Assembly (NCBI RefSeq): GCF_001655055.1
Contig: NZ_LXEW01000041.1
Location: forward strand, 1 to 64,000
Length of the DNA: 64,000 nt
Direction: 5' to 3'
Source of the DNA: Providencia heimbachae ATCC 35613
GTDB lineage: Bacteria; Pseudomonadota; Gammaproteobacteria; Enterobacterales; Enterobacteriaceae
Shown: positions 9,970 through 21,688 of the stretch, in pieces
Layout of the letters: each line of letters begins with the position of its first letter
Position numbering within the stretch: position 1 is the stretch's first letter
Made by a program: the position numbers and the translations under genes
The notes under the pieces: model-generated
The model's database searches: none
Told to the model about the DNA's origin: nothing
What the model saw: the letters and a program-made list of their open reading frames with translations, nothing else

Positions 9970-11702
9970 TGAGCAATGAACAACAACAAAAACCCTTAAT
10001 TGTTGAAGGTAAGCTTGCCGACAGTGAGCGAATGAAGCAAGACAGTAACTACTTGCGTGGCTCTATCAAAGAAGATCTCACAAATGGCCTAACCGGTGGA
10101 TTTGAGGGTGATAATTTTTTATTGATCCGTTTTCATGGCATGTACCAACAAGATGATCGTGATATTCGAGCCGAACGTGCGGAGCAAAAACTGGAGCCGC
10201 GTCATGCCATGATGCTGCGTTGTCGCTTGCCGGGGGGAATTATCACGCCAAAACAATGGTTGGACATCGATAAATTCGCATCGGAACATACCTTATATGG
10301 CAGCGTGCGGATCACTAACCGCCAAACATTCCAATTTCATGGAATATTAAAAGGCGATGTGAAGCCAGCACACCAGATGCTCAGTCATGTGGGTTTAGAT
10401 GCATTAGCAACTGCCAATGATGTCAATCGTAATGTGCTTTGTACTTCTAACCCTGTTCAATCGGAATTACATCAGCAAGCCTATGAATGGGCAAAGAAAA
10501 TATCGGAGCATTTACTACCCCGTACCAGTGCTTATGCAGAAATATGGTTAGATAAAGAAAAAATTGTCACTACTGATGAAGAACCTATTTTGGGGCAAAC
10601 GTATTTGCCTAGGAAATTCAAAACGACAGTGGTGATCCCACCATTAAATGATGTGGATCTTCATGCTAATGACATGAATTTTGTGGCAATTGCCAAAGAG
10701 GGTGAGCTAATTGGTTTTAACGTATTAGTTGGTGGTGGCTTGGCAATGACCCACGGTGATACGGCTACCTTTCCACGCTTGGCAAGCGAATTTGGTTTTA
10801 TTCCGTTGGATAAAACATTAGCTATCGCAGAAGCAATTGTGACGACGCAGCGGGATTGGGGAAATCGAACTGATCGCAAAAATGCCAAAACTAAATATAC
10901 CCTTGAACGAGTCGGTATCGAGACATTTAAAGCGGAAGTAGAAAGGCGTTCAGGTGTTATCTTTGAATCCATTCGCCCTTATCAATTTACTGAACGTGGT
11001 GATCAAATTGGGTGGTTAAAAGGGATCGATAATCGCTGGCATTTAACCTTGTTTATTGAAAATGGGCGTTTAATTGATACCGCTGAAAAGCCCCTAAAAT
11101 TAGGTGTGGCAGAGATTGCTCGCATTCATAAAGGGGACTTTCGCTTAACGGCTAACCAAAACTTGATCGTTGCCGGCGTACCAGAAGAAGATAAACTCGC
11201 TATTGAAGCCATTGCGCGATCGCATGGATTAATGAGTGATAATATTTCACCTCAGCGTGAAAATTCAATGGCGTGTGTTTCATTTCCAACTTGCCCATTG
11301 GCGATGGCTGAAGCCGAACGCTTTTTACCTGAGTTTGTCAGTGAAATAGAAAAAATCATGGCTTCTCATCAGGTTGCTGATGAGCACATCGTTTTACGTG
11401 TGACTGGCTGTCCTAATGGCTGTGGACGAGCGATGCTAGCGGAAGTTGGCTTAGTGGGTAAAGCGGCAGATAGATATAATCTTCATCTAGGTGGTAACCG
11501 TATTGGTACGCGTATTCCTCGTATGTATCGCGAAAATATTACCAGTGCAGAAATTTTATCTCTCTTAGATGAGATGATTGGGCACTGGGCGAGTGAAAGA
11601 TTCGAGCGCGAGGGATTTGGTGATTTCCTCATCCGTACCGATGTCGTAAAACCGGTACTGAATTCAGCCATTGATTTTTATGAGGTTAAGGAGGCGGTAT
11701 GA
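9969..11702 (+). CDS. cysI: Sulfite reductase hemoprotein beta subunit
   Basis: The 577-residue subunit carries siroheme and a 4Fe-4S cluster and reduces sulfite to sulfide. The cluster cysteines are visible as CVSFPTC (C-x5-C) followed by CPNGC (C-x3-C) in the C-terminal half. The NRQTFQFHG motif (siroheme and sulfite contacts) lies near residue 117. The siroheme itself would be supplied by CysG, encoded about 1 kb downstream. The start overlaps the cysJ stop and the stop overlaps the cysH start (ATGA), so cysJIH is one operon. Confidence 0.96.
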   Translation: MSNEQQQKPLIVEGKLADSERMKQDSNYLRGSIKEDLTNGLTGGFEGDNFLLIRFHGMYQQDDRDIRAERAEQKLEPRHAMMLRCRLPGGIITPKQWLDIDKFASEHTLYGSVRITNRQTFQFHGILKGDVKPAHQMLSHVGLDALATANDVNRNVLCTSNPVQSELHQQAYEWAKKISEHLLPRTSAYAEIWLDKEKIVTTDEEPILGQTYLPRKFKTTVVIPPLNDVDLHANDMNFVAIAKEGELIGFNVLVGGGLAMTHGDTATFPRLASEFGFIPLDKTLAIAEAIVTTQRDWGNRTDRKNAKTKYTLERVGIETFKAEVERRSGVIFESIRPYQFTERGDQIGWLKGIDNRWHLTLFIENGRLIDTAEKPLKLGVAEIARIHKGDFRLTANQNLIVAGVPEEDKLAIEAIARSHGLMSDNISPQRENSMACVSFPTCPLAMAEAERFLPEFVSEIEKIMASHQVADEHIVLRVTGCPNGCGRAMLAEVGLVGKAADRYNLHLGGNRIGTRIPRMYRENITSAEILSLLDEMIGHWASERFEREGFGDFLIRTDVVKPVLNSAIDFYEVKEAV

Positions 11703-12433
11703 ACCGACTTCAGCTTTCTGATGTGATTGAATTAGAAAAACAGCAACAAGACGAATACTTGTCGTCGTTTAATACGCAACTTGAAGCCATGGATGCAATG
11801 CAGCGTATTGAGTGGGCGGCAGAGCATTTGCCATCTAAATTGGTCTTATCTTCAAGTTTTGGCATTCAGGCTGCATTAACGTTACATATGGTCACGCAGG
11901 TGATACCGGAGATCCCGGTCATTTTGACGGATACCGGGTACCTTTTTCCTGAAACCTATCAGTTCATTGAGCAACTCACAGAGAGGCTCAATTTAAATTT
12001 GCACGTCTATCGGGCGGCGTTATCCCCCGCATGGCAAGAGGCGATTCATGGTCAACTTTGGACGCAAGGTATTGAAGGAATTGAGCAATATAATCAAATA
12101 AATAAAGTTGAACCAATGGATCGCGCTTTAGATGATTTACAAGCACAAAGTTGGTTTTCAGGGTTAAGGCGTGAACAATCCGCGAGTCGGGCGAGATTAC
12201 CCGTGTTAGGTGTCGGGCGAGGTATTTTTAAAATTTTACCGGTGATTGATTGGAATAATAAGCAAGTTTATGAATATCTAACACAATATGATTTACCCTA
12301 CCATCCATTATGGGAACAAGGGTATTTATCGGTTGGGGATACACATACAACACGCAAATGGGAAGCGGGAATGAATGAAGAGGATACGCGTTTTTTTGGT
12401 TTAAAGCGTGAATGTGGACTTCATGAAAATTAG
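11699..12433 (+). CDS. cysH: Phosphoadenosine phosphosulfate (PAPS) reductase
   Basis: The 244-residue cytosolic enzyme reduces PAPS to sulfite with thioredoxin or glutaredoxin. The modified P-loop SSSFGIQ lies near residue 53. The C-terminal KRECGLHEN carries the single catalytic Cys of the PAPS-type enzyme; the Cys pairs of APS reductases that hold an iron-sulfur cluster are absent. The ATGA overlap with cysI marks translational coupling. A terminator follows about 70 bases downstream. Confidence 0.96.
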   Translation: MNRLQLSDVIELEKQQQDEYLSSFNTQLEAMDAMQRIEWAAEHLPSKLVLSSSFGIQAALTLHMVTQVIPEIPVILTDTGYLFPETYQFIEQLTERLNLNLHVYRAALSPAWQEAIHGQLWTQGIEGIEQYNQINKVEPMDRALDDLQAQSWFSGLRREQSASRARLPVLGVGRGIFKILPVIDWNNKQVYEYLTQYDLPYHPLWEQGYLSVGDTHTTRKWEAGMNEEDTRFFGLKRECGLHEN

Positions 12434-12502
12434 TCGTTATTACCCTAATTTTTCAATATTGATTAATTAAAGCCTTAATTTAAATAATATTTGTTTAATT
12501 AC

Positions 12503-12545
12503 AAAGGGATGTGTTTATTTAAAAAAACATTATCCCTTTTTTATT
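12503..12545 (+). terminator. Rho-independent terminator of cysJIH
   Basis: The arms AAAGGGAT (12503-12510) and ATCCCTTT (12532-12539) pair, with further pairing of TGTTT and AAACA inside, and are followed by a run of T. The hairpin sits between cysH and cysG, so cysG probably has its own promoter in 12546-12750. Nothing else is recognised in that AT-rich stretch. Confidence 0.7.
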
Positions 12546-12761
12546 ATGATGAATATTCATTTTTTTAAATGACAAAATTTAATCTAAGTTGATTGTTTTT
12601 GAGGTTTAAATCTGATTATTAACGGTTTTTTATTAATATTAGCGCACTTATTCTTTTCAGTTACTAATCATATCTTTTTGTCATTTCAAACCGATTCACG
12701 CAAGTCATATAGTCAATTTTAAGTTTCTTATAATAAGTTTGAATAATGATGGGTGAGCAAG

Positions 12762-14174
12762 ATGGATTATTTACCGTTATTTGTTGATCTACGAAGCCGC
12801 AAAGTTGTGTTGATTGGCGGTGGTGTAGTTGCGGCACGTAAAGCCGAGTTATTGATTAAAGCAAACGCTGCGCTGGTGGTTATTTCGCCTTCATTGTGCT
12901 CCCAGTTAGAAGAAGAGTATCAACAAAACAAATTTATATGGCAGCAGGAAAACTATCAACCTAATCATCTTGATGATGCTTATTTGGTGATAGCTGCCAC
13001 TGATGATGAGTTATTGAACGAGAAAGTTTTTCATGATGCTAATGTGCGAAAAATTTTTATTAATGTGGTGGATAACCAGCCACTCTGTTCCTTTATTGTT
13101 CCTTCAATTATTGACCGTTCCCCGGTGATAGTAGCGGTTTCATCAGGGGGAACGGCACCCGTTTTAGCGCGTTTATTACGTGAAAAATTGGAAACGATGT
13201 TACCAAATTCGTTAGGCAAAATGGCCGAAATTGCAGGGCGCTGGCGAGCAAAAGTGAAAGAGTCAGTTTGCAACATGCGTGAAAGAAAACGTTTTTGGGA
13301 AAAAAGTTTTAGCGGACGTTTCGCGTCATTAGTCGAAAATGGACAATTTAGTGAAGCAGAGCAGCAGCTAGAACGACAACTTTATGAAAAAGACACCAAC
13401 GGTGAGCTAATTTTAGTTGGCGCGGGCCCCGGTGATGCAGGGTTGCTCACGTTAAAAGGATTACGTGTGCTGCAAAGTGCCGAAGTGGTGCTGTATGACC
13501 ACTTGGTCAGTGACGAAATACTCGAATTAGTGCGCCGCGATGCAGATAAAATCTGTGTAGGAAAACGTGCAGGTAGCCACAGTGTTTCTCAAGAAGAAAC
13601 CAATGCCTTGATTGTGAAATACGCCAGGCAGGGTAAAAAAGTTGTCCGTCTCAAAGGCGGCGATCCATTCGTCTTTGGGCGAGGTGGTGAGGAGCTGCAA
13701 ATCGCAGCAGAAGCAGGGATCCCATTTCAAGTTGTTCCTGGTGTCACTGCCGCCATCGGGGCAGCGGCTTATGCCGGAATACCGTTAACACATCGGGAAC
13801 ATTCACAAAGCATTACTTTTATTACAGGTCATTGTCGCAATGAAGGAATGGAGCTCGATTGGCAGTCACTGGCTCGAGGGAACCAAACGCTTGCTATCTA
13901 TATGGGGACAGTAAAAGCGGCAAATATTCGCCAGCAGCTGATCCAATATGGTCGTCATCAAGATACCCCTATTGCGGTTATTGGTTGTGGAACGCGATGC
14001 GACCAAAAAGTACTCACGGGAAAATTGCATGAGTTGGAAATATTAGCGCAGCAAGCCCCTACGCCAGCCTTGATTATTATTGGCGAAGTCACTGCATTAC
14101 ATCAACAACTTGCGTGGTTTGGTCCGCAAACCGAAGATATCCGATGGCGTTCAGCCGTGCTGGAATTGGCTTAA
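12762..14174 (+). CDS. cysG: Siroheme synthase CysG (multifunctional)
   Basis: The 470-residue protein makes siroheme from uroporphyrinogen III. The N-terminal part (about 1-200) is the NAD-dependent precorrin-2 dehydrogenase/ferrochelatase, with the Rossmann motif [12 protein letters not shown] and the [16 protein letters not shown] segment. The C-terminal part is the SAM-dependent methyltransferase, with [15 protein letters not shown] and [12 protein letters not shown] chose the ATG at 12762 because it gives the family N-terminus (MDYLPLF) and has GGGTGAG upstream; an in-frame GTG at 12753 is the alternative. It lies 15 bases before cysD, so siroheme production is tied to the sulfur cluster, unlike in E. 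coli where cysG lies with nir genes. Confidence 0.94.
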   Translation: MDYLPLFVDLRSRKVVLIGGGVVAARKAELLIKANAALVVISPSLCSQLEEEYQQNKFIWQQENYQPNHLDDAYLVIAATDDELLNEKVFHDANVRKIFINVVDNQPLCSFIVPSIIDRSPVIVAVSSGGTAPVLARLLREKLETMLPNSLGKMAEIAGRWRAKVKESVCNMRERKRFWEKSFSGRFASLVENGQFSEAEQQLERQLYEKDTNGELILVGAGPGDAGLLTLKGLRVLQSAEVVLYDHLVSDEILELVRRDADKICVGKRAGSHSVSQEETNALIVKYARQGKKVVRLKGGDPFVFGRGGEELQIAAEAGIPFQVVPGVTAAIGAAAYAGIPLTHREHSQSITFITGHCRNEGMELDWQSLARGNQTLAIYMGTVKAANIRQQLIQYGRHQDTPIAVIGCGTRCDQKVLTGKLHELEILAQQAPTPALIIIGEVTALHQQLAWFGPQTEDIRWRSAVLELA

Positions 14175-14189
14175 TTAGAGGAGTCCATC

Positions 14190-15098
14190 ATGAACGAAAA
14201 AAAATTGACGCATTTACAGCAGTTAGAGGCAGAGAGCATTCATATTATTCGTGAAGTTGCCGCTGAATTTGCTAACCCTGTCATGTTGTATTCGATTGGT
14301 AAAGATTCCTCGGTGATGTTGCATCTAGCACGTAAAGCGTTCTATCCAGGAAAATTACCTTTTCCGTTATTGCATGTGGATACGGGATGGAAGTTTCGTG
14401 AAATGTACGAGTTTCGCGATAAGGCAGTTGAAAAATATGGCTTTGAATTATTAGTTTACCGTAATCCTGAAGGGGAAAAGTTAGGGATCAACCCATTTAT
14501 TCATGGTAGCACTAAGCATACCGATATCATGAAAACAGAGGGGTTGAAGCAAGCTTTAGATAAATACGGTTTTGATGCGGCTTTTGGTGGTGCACGACGT
14601 GATGAAGAAAAATCACGTGCCAAAGAACGTATCTATTCATTTAGAGATAGATCTCATCGTTGGGATCCTAAAAACCAGCGCCCTGAGCTATGGCATAACT
14701 ATAACGGCCAAATCAATAAGGGAGAAAGCATTCGTGTTTTCCCATTATCGAATTGGACTGAATTGGATATTTGGCAATATATCTACTTGGAAAATATCGA
14801 TATTGTTCCTTTATATTTTGCAAAAGAGCGTCCAGTTATTGTGCGTGATGGAGCATTACTGATGGTTGATGATGATCGTATTGATTTGAAATCAGGAGAA
14901 GTGATCGCCAAACAAAAGGTTCGTTTTCGAACGCTTGGTTGCTGGCCACTCACTGGGGCGGTGGAATCTAATGCTGAAACCTTGCCTGAAATCATTGAAG
15001 AAATGCTGATTTCAACCATCAGCGAACGCCAAGGGCGTTTAATCGATAGTGATCAATCCGCTTCGATGGAGCTGAAAAAGCGCCAAGGATACTTTTAA
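14190..15098 (+). CDS. cysD: Sulfate adenylyltransferase subunit 2
   Basis: The 302-residue catalytic subunit of ATP sulfurylase forms adenosine 5'-phosphosulfate from ATP and sulfate. It is a PP-loop enzyme, with [17 protein letters not shown] near residues 35-51 and the [12 protein letters not shown] motif near 133. The length and the C-terminal KKRQGYF match E. coli CysD. GAGGAG precedes the ATG. It works as a heterodimer with CysN, whose gene begins 52 bases downstream. Confidence 0.96.
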   Translation: MNEKKLTHLQQLEAESIHIIREVAAEFANPVMLYSIGKDSSVMLHLARKAFYPGKLPFPLLHVDTGWKFREMYEFRDKAVEKYGFELLVYRNPEGEKLGINPFIHGSTKHTDIMKTEGLKQALDKYGFDAAFGGARRDEEKSRAKERIYSFRDRSHRWDPKNQRPELWHNYNGQINKGESIRVFPLSNWTELDIWQYIYLENIDIVPLYFAKERPVIVRDGALLMVDDDRIDLKSGEVIAKQKVRFRTLGCWPLTGAVESNAETLPEIIEEMLISTISERQGRLIDSDQSASMELKKRQGYF

Positions 15099-15150
15099 TA
15101 AGCAACATAAAAGTACAGTTAACCCGCAAAGTAGAGGAAGGAGCAAAGCC

Positions 15151-16593
15151 ATGGCTCAGTTAGCTTATAACGAATCAATTGCACAACAAATCGAACAACA
15201 AGGCGGTGTTGAGCCTTATTTATTAGCTCAGCAACAAAAAGGTTTACTGCGTTTTTTAACCTGTGGAAATGTCGATGATGGTAAAAGCACATTGATTGGT
15301 CGATTATTACATGACACGCGCCAAATCTATCAAGATCAATTGTCTGCATTGCAAAGTGACAGTAAGCGTATTGGTACACAAGGTGAGAAACTCGATTTAG
15401 CATTACTCGTGGATGGTCTTGCTGCAGAGCGTGAGCAAGGGATCACCATTGATGTTGCTTACCGTTATTTCTCAACCGAAAAACGCAAATTTATCATTGC
15501 AGATACCCCAGGGCATGAACAATATACCCGCAATATGGCGACAGGTGCATCAACTTGCTCACTTTCTATTTTGCTGATCGATGCTCGAAAAGGGGTACAG
15601 GAGCAAACACGCCGTCATAGTTTTATTAGTACATTGCTTGGGATCCGCCATTTGATTGTCGCAGTGAATAAAATGGATTTAGTGGGTTACAGTCAAGAAG
15701 TCTATGACAAAATTAAGCACGATTATCAAAAGTTTGCCACTGAACTTCCCGTTGAACTGAATGTTATATTCGTGCCTATTTCTGCGTTAGATGGGGATAA
15801 TATTGTTAATAAAAGCAGTAGTTTGCCATGGTATCAAGGGGAAACGTTGCTTGAAATTTTGGAGAATGTACAAGTTGAGCAACAAGCCTCAGAGCAAGTG
15901 CTGCGTTTTCCTGTCCAATATGTTAATCGGCCGAATCTAGATTTTAGAGGGTATAGCGGCACCTTGTCTTCAGGCATTGTTCAAGTCGGGCAAACAGTGA
16001 AGGTATTGCCATCAGGCTCCGTCTCTAAAATTAAACAAATCGTCACATTTTCTGGGGAGCAAGATTTTGCTGTACCGGGCGAAGCAATCACGTTGGTGCT
16101 TGAAGATGAAATTGATATTAGTCGTGGTGATTTGATTGTCGAAGAAAATGAACCATTACAAAGCACTCGCCAAGCTCTGATTGATGTCGTTTGGATGTCA
16201 GAGCAACCTTTGGTGCAAGGGCAACAGCTTGATATTAAGGTTGCCGGTAAACGCAGTCGAGCAAAGGTGGAAAATATTCAATATCAAGTGGATATCAATA
16301 ATCTAACGCAAAAAGTGGCGACTGAATTACCGTTGAATGGTATCGGGTTGGTTGAATTTTCATTCGATGAGCCGCTATTATTAGAAAATTATCAACGTAA
16401 TGCAGATACCGGCGGCATGATCTTGATTGATCGTTTAACCAATGTTACCGCAGGTGCTGGATTGGTACGTGATACTCAAACGCAACTTTTTGAACAAAAT
16501 AATACGTTTAGTGAGTTTGAGGTCGAGCTTAACCAATTGATCCGCAGACATTTTCCCCATTGGGGGGCTCGTGATGTGCTTGGTGGAAAATGA
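15151..16593 (+). CDS. cysN: Sulfate adenylyltransferase subunit 1 (GTPase)
   Basis: The 480-residue regulatory GTPase of ATP sulfurylase couples GTP hydrolysis to APS formation by CysD. It resembles elongation factor Tu. The G motifs are GNVDDGKST (about 38-46), DTPGHEQ (about 117-123) and NKMD (about 172-175), followed by two beta-barrel domains. AGGAAGGAG precedes the start. The stop overlaps the cysC start as ATGA. There is no APS-kinase fusion, unlike the CysNC protein of some bacteria. Confidence 0.96.
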   Translation: MAQLAYNESIAQQIEQQGGVEPYLLAQQQKGLLRFLTCGNVDDGKSTLIGRLLHDTRQIYQDQLSALQSDSKRIGTQGEKLDLALLVDGLAAEREQGITIDVAYRYFSTEKRKFIIADTPGHEQYTRNMATGASTCSLSILLIDARKGVQEQTRRHSFISTLLGIRHLIVAVNKMDLVGYSQEVYDKIKHDYQKFATELPVELNVIFVPISALDGDNIVNKSSSLPWYQGETLLEILENVQVEQQASEQVLRFPVQYVNRPNLDFRGYSGTLSSGIVQVGQTVKVLPSGSVSKIKQIVTFSGEQDFAVPGEAITLVLEDEIDISRGDLIVEENEPLQSTRQALIDVVWMSEQPLVQGQQLDIKVAGKRSRAKVENIQYQVDINNLTQKVATELPLNGIGLVEFSFDEPLLLENYQRNADTGGMILIDRLTNVTAGAGLVRDTQTQLFEQNNTFSEFEVELNQLIRRHFPHWGARDVLGGK

Positions 16594-17210
16594 GTGAAAT
16601 GACACAGATAAATGAAAATATTGTTTGGCATCAACATGTTGTTGATCGCATGCAACGAGAAAATAGTAACGGTCATAAAGGCGCGGTTTTGTGGTTTACG
16701 GGGCTTTCTGGTTCAGGAAAGTCTACTCTTGCTGGCGCAATTGAACATCAATTAGCTTCAATGGGTATAAAAACCTATTTACTCGATGGAGACAACATTC
16801 GTCATGGGTTATGTGGTGATTTAGGTTTTAGTGATGCGGATAGGCAAGAGAATATTAGGCGAGTCGGTGAGGTTGCTAAATTAATGGTTGATGCTGGGCT
16901 GGTAGTAGCTACTGCATTTATTTCTCCTTATCAAGAGGATAGAAATAAAGTTCGGCAATTATTCGAGCAAGATCAGTTTTTAGAGTTGTATGTTGCAACC
17001 CCAGTTGAAATTTGTGAGCAGCGTGATCCTAAAGGGCTGTATAAGCAAGCAAGAGAAGGGAAGATTAAGCAATTTACAGGGATTGATTCACCTTATGAGC
17101 CGTCATTACAGCCTGAATTGCACATTGATGGACAACTGCCTGTTACTGATTCAGTGAGTCAAATAATTGATTTACTTGTGCGCCGAAATATTATTCAACT
17201 CGCCTCTTAA
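16590..17210 (+). CDS. cysC: Adenylyl-sulfate kinase
   Basis: The 206-residue kinase phosphorylates APS to PAPS, the substrate of CysH. The Walker A motif GLSGSGKST lies near residues 34-42. The [10 protein letters not shown] and FISPY motifs typical of APS kinases follow. The start overlaps the cysN stop by four bases. With CysDN, CysH and CysJI it completes sulfate-to-sulfide reduction within this window. Confidence 0.96.
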   Translation: MSEMTQINENIVWHQHVVDRMQRENSNGHKGAVLWFTGLSGSGKSTLAGAIEHQLASMGIKTYLLDGDNIRHGLCGDLGFSDADRQENIRRVGEVAKLMVDAGLVVATAFISPYQEDRNKVRQLFEQDQFLELYVATPVEICEQRDPKGLYKQAREGKIKQFTGIDSPYEPSLQPELHIDGQLPVTDSVSQIIDLLVRRNIIQLAS

Positions 17211-17218
17211 TTAACCAC

Positions 17219-17262
17219 AAATATCATCTTTTTTTATTTGAATATAAAATCAGATGATATTT
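17219..17262 (+). terminator. Possible terminator downstream of cysC
   Basis: The 11-base arms AAATATCATCT (17219-17229) and AGATGATATTT (17252-17262) are perfectly complementary around a 22-base loop. The T run after the second arm is poor, so termination is uncertain. Confidence 0.35.
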
Positions 17263-17369
17263 AATCCATTCATATCCGACTTATTCTGACTTTTTGCCAC
17301 AATATTTGCATCACAGTAGCGTGATGGCCTTAGTTATGGGATGATTAGCAAATCATTTTAGGGGGCAAG

Positions 17370-17669
17370 ATGGGTAAATTAACGCTACTATTAATCGCAA
17401 TATTAGCTTGGTTACAATATTCTTTATGGCTAGGTAAAAATGGCATCCATGACTATGTTAAGGTCAAAGATGATGTTGCAGCTCAAGAAAACGTCAATTC
17501 ACGTTTGAAAATGCGTAATGAACAGCTATTTGCTGAGATTAATGACTTGAATGATGGGCAAGATGCAATTGAAGAACGTGCTCGTAGTGAATTAGGCATG
17601 GTCAAACCTGGTGAATCATTTTATCGAATGGTCAAAGAAAATAATAACCAAAATTCATCCCAGCAATAA
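17370..17669 (+). CDS. ftsB: Cell division protein FtsB
   Basis: The 99-residue bitopic inner-membrane protein joins FtsL and FtsQ in the divisome. It has a short cytoplasmic start, a membrane segment (about 3-20, with [17 protein letters not shown]) and a periplasmic coiled coil (about 30-70, with [23 protein letters not shown]). The C-terminal ELGMVKPGE block is family-typical. GGGGGCAAG lies just before the ATG. The position directly before ispD is conserved with E. coli. Confidence 0.95.
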   Translation: MGKLTLLLIAILAWLQYSLWLGKNGIHDYVKVKDDVAAQENVNSRLKMRNEQLFAEINDLNDGQDAIEERARSELGMVKPGESFYRMVKENNNQNSSQQ

Positions 17670-17736
17670 TGATATTGAAGATATTGCCGATGGCTATATC
17701 TATTAGCCTGATAATTTCCGATGTAAGACTCATATA

Positions 17737-18462
17737 ATGATAAACCCAACAACCCATGGTGATTTAAAAATTGTTGCGCTGATCCCTGCTGCGGGGATTG
17801 GTAGTCGTATGAATGCCGATTGCCCTAAACAATACCTCCAAGTGGCGGGAAAAACAATTATCGAGCATACGATCTGTGCGCTACTACTGAGTACGGATAT
17901 TAAGTGTATTATTGTGGCGCTTAGCCTTGAAGATGACTATTTTCAGCAACTTGAAATTGCAAAAGACCCCAGAGTTATCACTGTAATTGGTGGAAAAGAG
18001 CGGGCAGATTCAGTTTTAGCGGGGCTAGATTATCTTGCTCAGCAAACCGATTATCTTGAGAGTTGGGTGTTAGTACATGATGCTGCGCGCCCCTGTCTTC
18101 ATCAAGATGATTTAAAAAATATTATTCAGTTAGCGACGTCGAATGAATGTTGTGGGGGGATCCTTGCCGCGCCGGTACGAGATACAATGAAGCGCAGCTT
18201 ACAAGGTGAGCAGCTTATTGCACATACCGTTGAGCGAGAAGCGCTTTGGCATGCATTAACTCCTCAGTTTTTTCCGTTGCAACTATTGCGTCATTGTCTA
18301 AGCAAGGCCTTGAAAGAAAAAGCTATTATTACCGATGAAGCCTCAGCTCTTGAATATTGTGGCTATCAACCCGTTTTGGTCGCAGGAAGAGCCGATAATT
18401 TAAAAGTGACTCGACCTGAAGATCTTGCGCTGGCGGAATTCTACCTTTCAAGAATGAAATAA
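17737..18462 (+). CDS. ispD: 2-C-methyl-D-erythritol 4-phosphate cytidylyltransferase
   Basis: The 241-residue enzyme of the MEP isoprenoid pathway couples CTP with methylerythritol phosphate. The nucleotide-binding start PAAGIGSRM (about 17-25) with CPKQYL, the VHDAARPC block near 110 and the late [12 protein letters not shown] signature are all present. It is 12 bases from ispF, which acts two steps later in the same pathway. Confidence 0.95.
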   Translation: MINPTTHGDLKIVALIPAAGIGSRMNADCPKQYLQVAGKTIIEHTICALLLSTDIKCIIVALSLEDDYFQQLEIAKDPRVITVIGGKERADSVLAGLDYLAQQTDYLESWVLVHDAARPCLHQDDLKNIIQLATSNECCGGILAAPVRDTMKRSLQGEQLIAHTVEREALWHALTPQFFPLQLLRHCLSKALKEKAIITDEASALEYCGYQPVLVAGRADNLKVTRPEDLALAEFYLSRMK

Positions 18463-18474
18463 TAAGGAAAAAAA

Positions 18475-18987
18475 ATGAGAATTGGACACGGTTTTGATGT
18501 ACACAAATTTGGTGGCGAAGGTCCCATTATTATTGGTGGGGTGCGTGTGCCTTATGAACAAGGTTTGTTAGCACATTCGGATGGTGATGTGGTTCTACAT
18601 GCAGTGACTGATGCGATTTTAGGTGCTGCAGCACTTGGCGATATTGGCAAGTTATTTCCAGATACTGACCCTGCCTATAAAGACGCTGATAGCCGAGTAT
18701 TATTAAGAGAATCATTCAGCCGTGTACGAGAAAAAGGCTATAGTATTGGTAATATTGATATTACTATTATGGCTCAAGCACCTAAAATGCTGCCACATAT
18801 TCCACAAATGCGTATTAATATTGCCGAAGATCTTGAATGTCATATGGATGCGGTAAATGCGAAAGCTACAACCACAGAGCAACTTGGTTTTGTTGGTCGT
18901 AAAGAAGGGATTGCTTGTGCAGCAGTCGTTTTATTAGTGAAAGATAATTGTAATGAAAGCTATGAACGTACAGTACCTGCATGGTAA
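18475..18987 (+). CDS. ispF: 2-C-methyl-D-erythritol 2,4-cyclodiphosphate synthase
   Basis: The 170-residue MEP-pathway enzyme forms the cyclic diphosphate with loss of CMP. The zinc ligands appear as GFDVHKF (Asp8, His10) and the later [15 protein letters not shown] block holding His42. The C-terminus runs about ten residues beyond the roughly 159-residue E. coli protein and overlaps the truD start by 35 bases. That is probably a short unstructured tail. Confidence 0.94.
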   Translation: MRIGHGFDVHKFGGEGPIIIGGVRVPYEQGLLAHSDGDVVLHAVTDAILGAAALGDIGKLFPDTDPAYKDADSRVLLRESFSRVREKGYSIGNIDITIMAQAPKMLPHIPQMRINIAEDLECHMDAVNAKATTTEQLGFVGRKEGIACAAVVLLVKDNCNESYERTVPAW

Positions 18988-20011
18988 ACCACGATCTTCT
19001 GGCAAACTTAAAAGTATCCCAGAAGATTTTATCGTAAAAGAAGATTTGGGTTTTGAGCTTGATGGGGATGGCGAACATGTGATGGTTCGTGTCGAAAAAA
19101 CAGGCTGTAATACTTTATTTGTTGCTGAACAACTGGCTAAATTTGCTAAAATTTCAGCGAGAGCAGTAAGTTACGCGGGTTTAAAAGATAGGCATGCGGT
19201 CACTGAGCAATGGTTTTGTTTACAGATGCCCGGTAAAGAGACGCCTGATTTTTCAACATGGCAACTTGAAGGCTGCCGAGTGTTAGCAACAACGAGACAA
19301 AAAAGAAAGTTGCGCATTGGTACGTTGAAAGGAAACCAGTTTGAGATAACGCTGCGTGATATCTCTGAGCCAAATGACGTTGAACAACGCCTACAAAAAA
19401 TTGCGGAGTCAGGTGTGCCAAACTATTTTGGTGAGCAACGTTTTGGTCGAGGTGGTCAAAATTTGACCCAAGCACTTCGCTGGGCAAATCAAGAGATTAG
19501 TGTTCGAGAGCGTAGTAAGCGAAGCTTTTATTTATCGGCTGCTCGCAGTGCAATGTTTAACCACATTGCCAGTGAACGCATAATCAATAATATTGCTCAG
19601 CAGGCTATATTAGGTGATGCATTACAGCTTACTGGCCGGGGGAGTTGGTTTGTAGCAACAGCGGAAGAATTATCAACGCTACAAGCACGTTTGTTATCAT
19701 CAGAATTAAGTGTTACTGCACCACTTCCGGGAGACGGGGAGTTAGGGACTCAGGATGATGCACTTGCTTTTGAAACGCAATGCTTAGAAAATTATCAGCC
19801 TTTTATTGCGCTGATGAAAAGCGAGCGAGTTTCTCCGGTGAGAAGGGCTGTGGTTATAAAACCACAAAACTTACAATGGCAGTGGCTAAATGATACAACG
19901 CTAAAACTGAATTTTTTCTTAAATTCAGGTAGTTTTGCAACCAGTGTCGTGAGAGAAATTATCAACCAAGATAGTCAGGATAGTGTCGATGCTAAAGATT
20001 TTATTGAGTAA
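18953..20011 (+). CDS. truD: tRNA pseudouridine(13) synthase TruD
   Basis: The 352-residue enzyme makes pseudouridine 13 in tRNA(Glu). Family marks are [10 protein letters not shown] at the N-terminus, [13 protein letters not shown], the catalytic Asp in [13 protein letters not shown] (about residue 80), NYFGEQRFG and the late SFATSVVRE. The start at 18953 overlaps ispF; a second in-frame ATG at 18962 is possible. The 3' end overlaps surE by 23 bases. Confidence 0.94.
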   Translation: MKAMNVQYLHGKPRSSGKLKSIPEDFIVKEDLGFELDGDGEHVMVRVEKTGCNTLFVAEQLAKFAKISARAVSYAGLKDRHAVTEQWFCLQMPGKETPDFSTWQLEGCRVLATTRQKRKLRIGTLKGNQFEITLRDISEPNDVEQRLQKIAESGVPNYFGEQRFGRGGQNLTQALRWANQEISVRERSKRSFYLSAARSAMFNHIASERIINNIAQQAILGDALQLTGRGSWFVATAEELSTLQARLLSSELSVTAPLPGDGELGTQDDALAFETQCLENYQPFIALMKSERVSPVRRAVVIKPQNLQWQWLNDTTLKLNFFLNSGSFATSVVREIINQDSQDSVDAKDFIE

Positions 20012-20750
20012 TGATGATGGTGTAACTGCACCGGGAATTCAAACATTAGCGGCAGCATTGCGTCAACATTATGATGTACAAGTGATTGCGCCTGATCGTA
20101 ATCGTAGTGGGGCTTCAAATGCACTGACATTAGATAAACCACTTAAAATTCAAACATTAAGTAATGGCGACCTTTCTGTGCAAGAAGGGACACCAACCGA
20201 CTGTGTTTATATCGGTGTTAACAAAGTGGTCCGTCCTCGTCCTGATATTGTGGTGTCAGGCATTAACTGTGGCCCTAATCTTGGTGATGATGTTATTTAT
20301 TCAGGGACTGTTGCGGCAGCAACAGAAGGGCGTCATTTGGGCTTACCCTCAATCGCCGTTTCATTAGATGGTGATGTACATTATGAAGCCGCCGCTAAGG
20401 TAACTTGTGATATTTTAGCGTTGTTACAGAAAAACCCTCTACGGGCAGGTAATATCTTGAATATTAACGTGCCTGATATCCCTTATGAAGAAATTAAAGG
20501 GATAAAAGTGACACGCTGTGGCAGTCGCCATGCAGCATCAGAAGTGTATAACCTTGAAGATCCCAAAGGGAATATGCTGTATTGGCTAGGGCCTGTTGGC
20601 GAAATTCGAGATGCAGGCCCAGGCACTGACTTTGAAGCTGTGCAAAACGGTTATGTTTCCATTACCCCTCTACAAGTGGATTTAACTGCTTATAAAGCGC
20701 ATTCGCTAGTAGAAGATTGGTTAGAGCAAGCAGGAGTAAAGGTAAAATGA
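19989..20750 (+). CDS. surE: 5'/3'-nucleotidase SurE
   Basis: The 253-residue metal-dependent nucleotidase and exopolyphosphatase is linked to stationary-phase survival in E. coli. The metal site is visible as SNDDG near residues 7-11. [12 protein letters not shown] and [24 protein letters not shown] follow the family exactly. I chose the ATG at 19989 over the GTG at 19983 because AGGA lies eight bases before it and the protein then starts like E. coli SurE. The stop overlaps the pcm start (ATGA). Confidence 0.95.
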   Translation: MLKILLSNDDGVTAPGIQTLAAALRQHYDVQVIAPDRNRSGASNALTLDKPLKIQTLSNGDLSVQEGTPTDCVYIGVNKVVRPRPDIVVSGINCGPNLGDDVIYSGTVAAATEGRHLGLPSIAVSLDGDVHYEAAAKVTCDILALLQKNPLRAGNILNINVPDIPYEEIKGIKVTRCGSRHAASEVYNLEDPKGNMLYWLGPVGEIRDAGPGTDFEAVQNGYVSITPLQVDLTAYKAHSLVEDWLEQAGVKVK

Positions 20751-21373
20751 AAACTGGGCTCATGAAAGATCTTTTGGCACAACTACGCCAACAGGGAATT
20801 CAGGATGAGCGCCTGTTAGATGCGATTTCACAGGTTCCTCGTGAACAATTTGTGGATGAAGCGCTCTCCCATAAAGCCTATGACAATATCCCATTACCAA
20901 TCGGTCATGGGCAGACTATTTCACAACCTTATATTGTTGCGAAAATGACCGCACTGCTCAGCTTAAAGCCTAATGACCAAGTGCTTGAAATTGGTACGGG
21001 ATCTGGCTACCAAACGGCAGTTCTTGCCCATTTAGCCCAGCATGTTTTCTCTGTGGAGAGAGTGAAAAGCTTGCAGTGGACGGCTAAGCGTAGGTTGAAG
21101 CTCCTTGATTTACATAATATTTCCACTCGTCATGGTGATGGGTGGGAAGGGTGGCAGTCTAAAGCACCTTTTGATGCCATCATTGTGACCGCAGCGCCGA
21201 ATGAAATTCCAACATTACTGCTTGGGCAATTAAAAGAGGGTGGCCGTTTAGTTTTGCCTGTTGGTGATAAAGACCAATCATTGAAATTGATCACGCGTAG
21301 AGGCAATGATTATCACACCAATGTGATAGAAAAAGTACGTTTTGTTCCTCTCGTTGCCGGTGATTTAATCTAA
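20747..21373 (+). CDS. pcm: Protein-L-isoaspartate O-methyltransferase
   Basis: The 208-residue SAM-dependent enzyme starts repair of isoaspartyl residues in aged proteins. It contains [10 protein letters not shown], the substrate loop [15 protein letters not shown], the SAM motif [15 protein letters not shown] and [10 protein letters not shown]. Starting at the ATG at 20747 gives the same length as E. coli Pcm. That ATG overlaps the surE stop and has CAGGAG upstream. The surE-pcm-nlpD-rpoS order is conserved. Confidence 0.95.
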   Translation: MKTGLMKDLLAQLRQQGIQDERLLDAISQVPREQFVDEALSHKAYDNIPLPIGHGQTISQPYIVAKMTALLSLKPNDQVLEIGTGSGYQTAVLAHLAQHVFSVERVKSLQWTAKRRLKLLDLHNISTRHGDGWEGWQSKAPFDAIIVTAAPNEIPTLLLGQLKEGGRLVLPVGDKDQSLKLITRRGNDYHTNVIEKVRFVPLVAGDLI

Positions 21374-21688
21374 TTTATTGATCACAATTTAGCGCTGTTG
21401 ATTTTTTGTATTGGTTTAAATTAACTAATGGAAAAGATCAATAGAGCCTAATAGCAGTCAAATACATCTAAATATGATATTTTAGCAGTCTAAATTTGAG
21501 TTATTTACATAAACTGTTAAGTCATAATCTCAAATTGTTATATTTTTGATATATTTAACTTGTTCACTATTTTGTATTTCTGCTTTAATAAGCGAAATAT
21601 TTTTAATCTATCTCTATGTTGCTGACATAAGGTTTTATCGGCCTAAGTTTTAGTTGTCGCGTCAGATTTTCTTCACGGGAGAAGAAGC
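21374..21688. promoter_or_regulatory. Intergenic region upstream of nlpD
   Basis: A 315-base AT-rich gap before nlpD, expected to hold the nlpD promoter. No ORF, repeat or clear sigma-70 box pair was identified. Confidence 0.4.
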
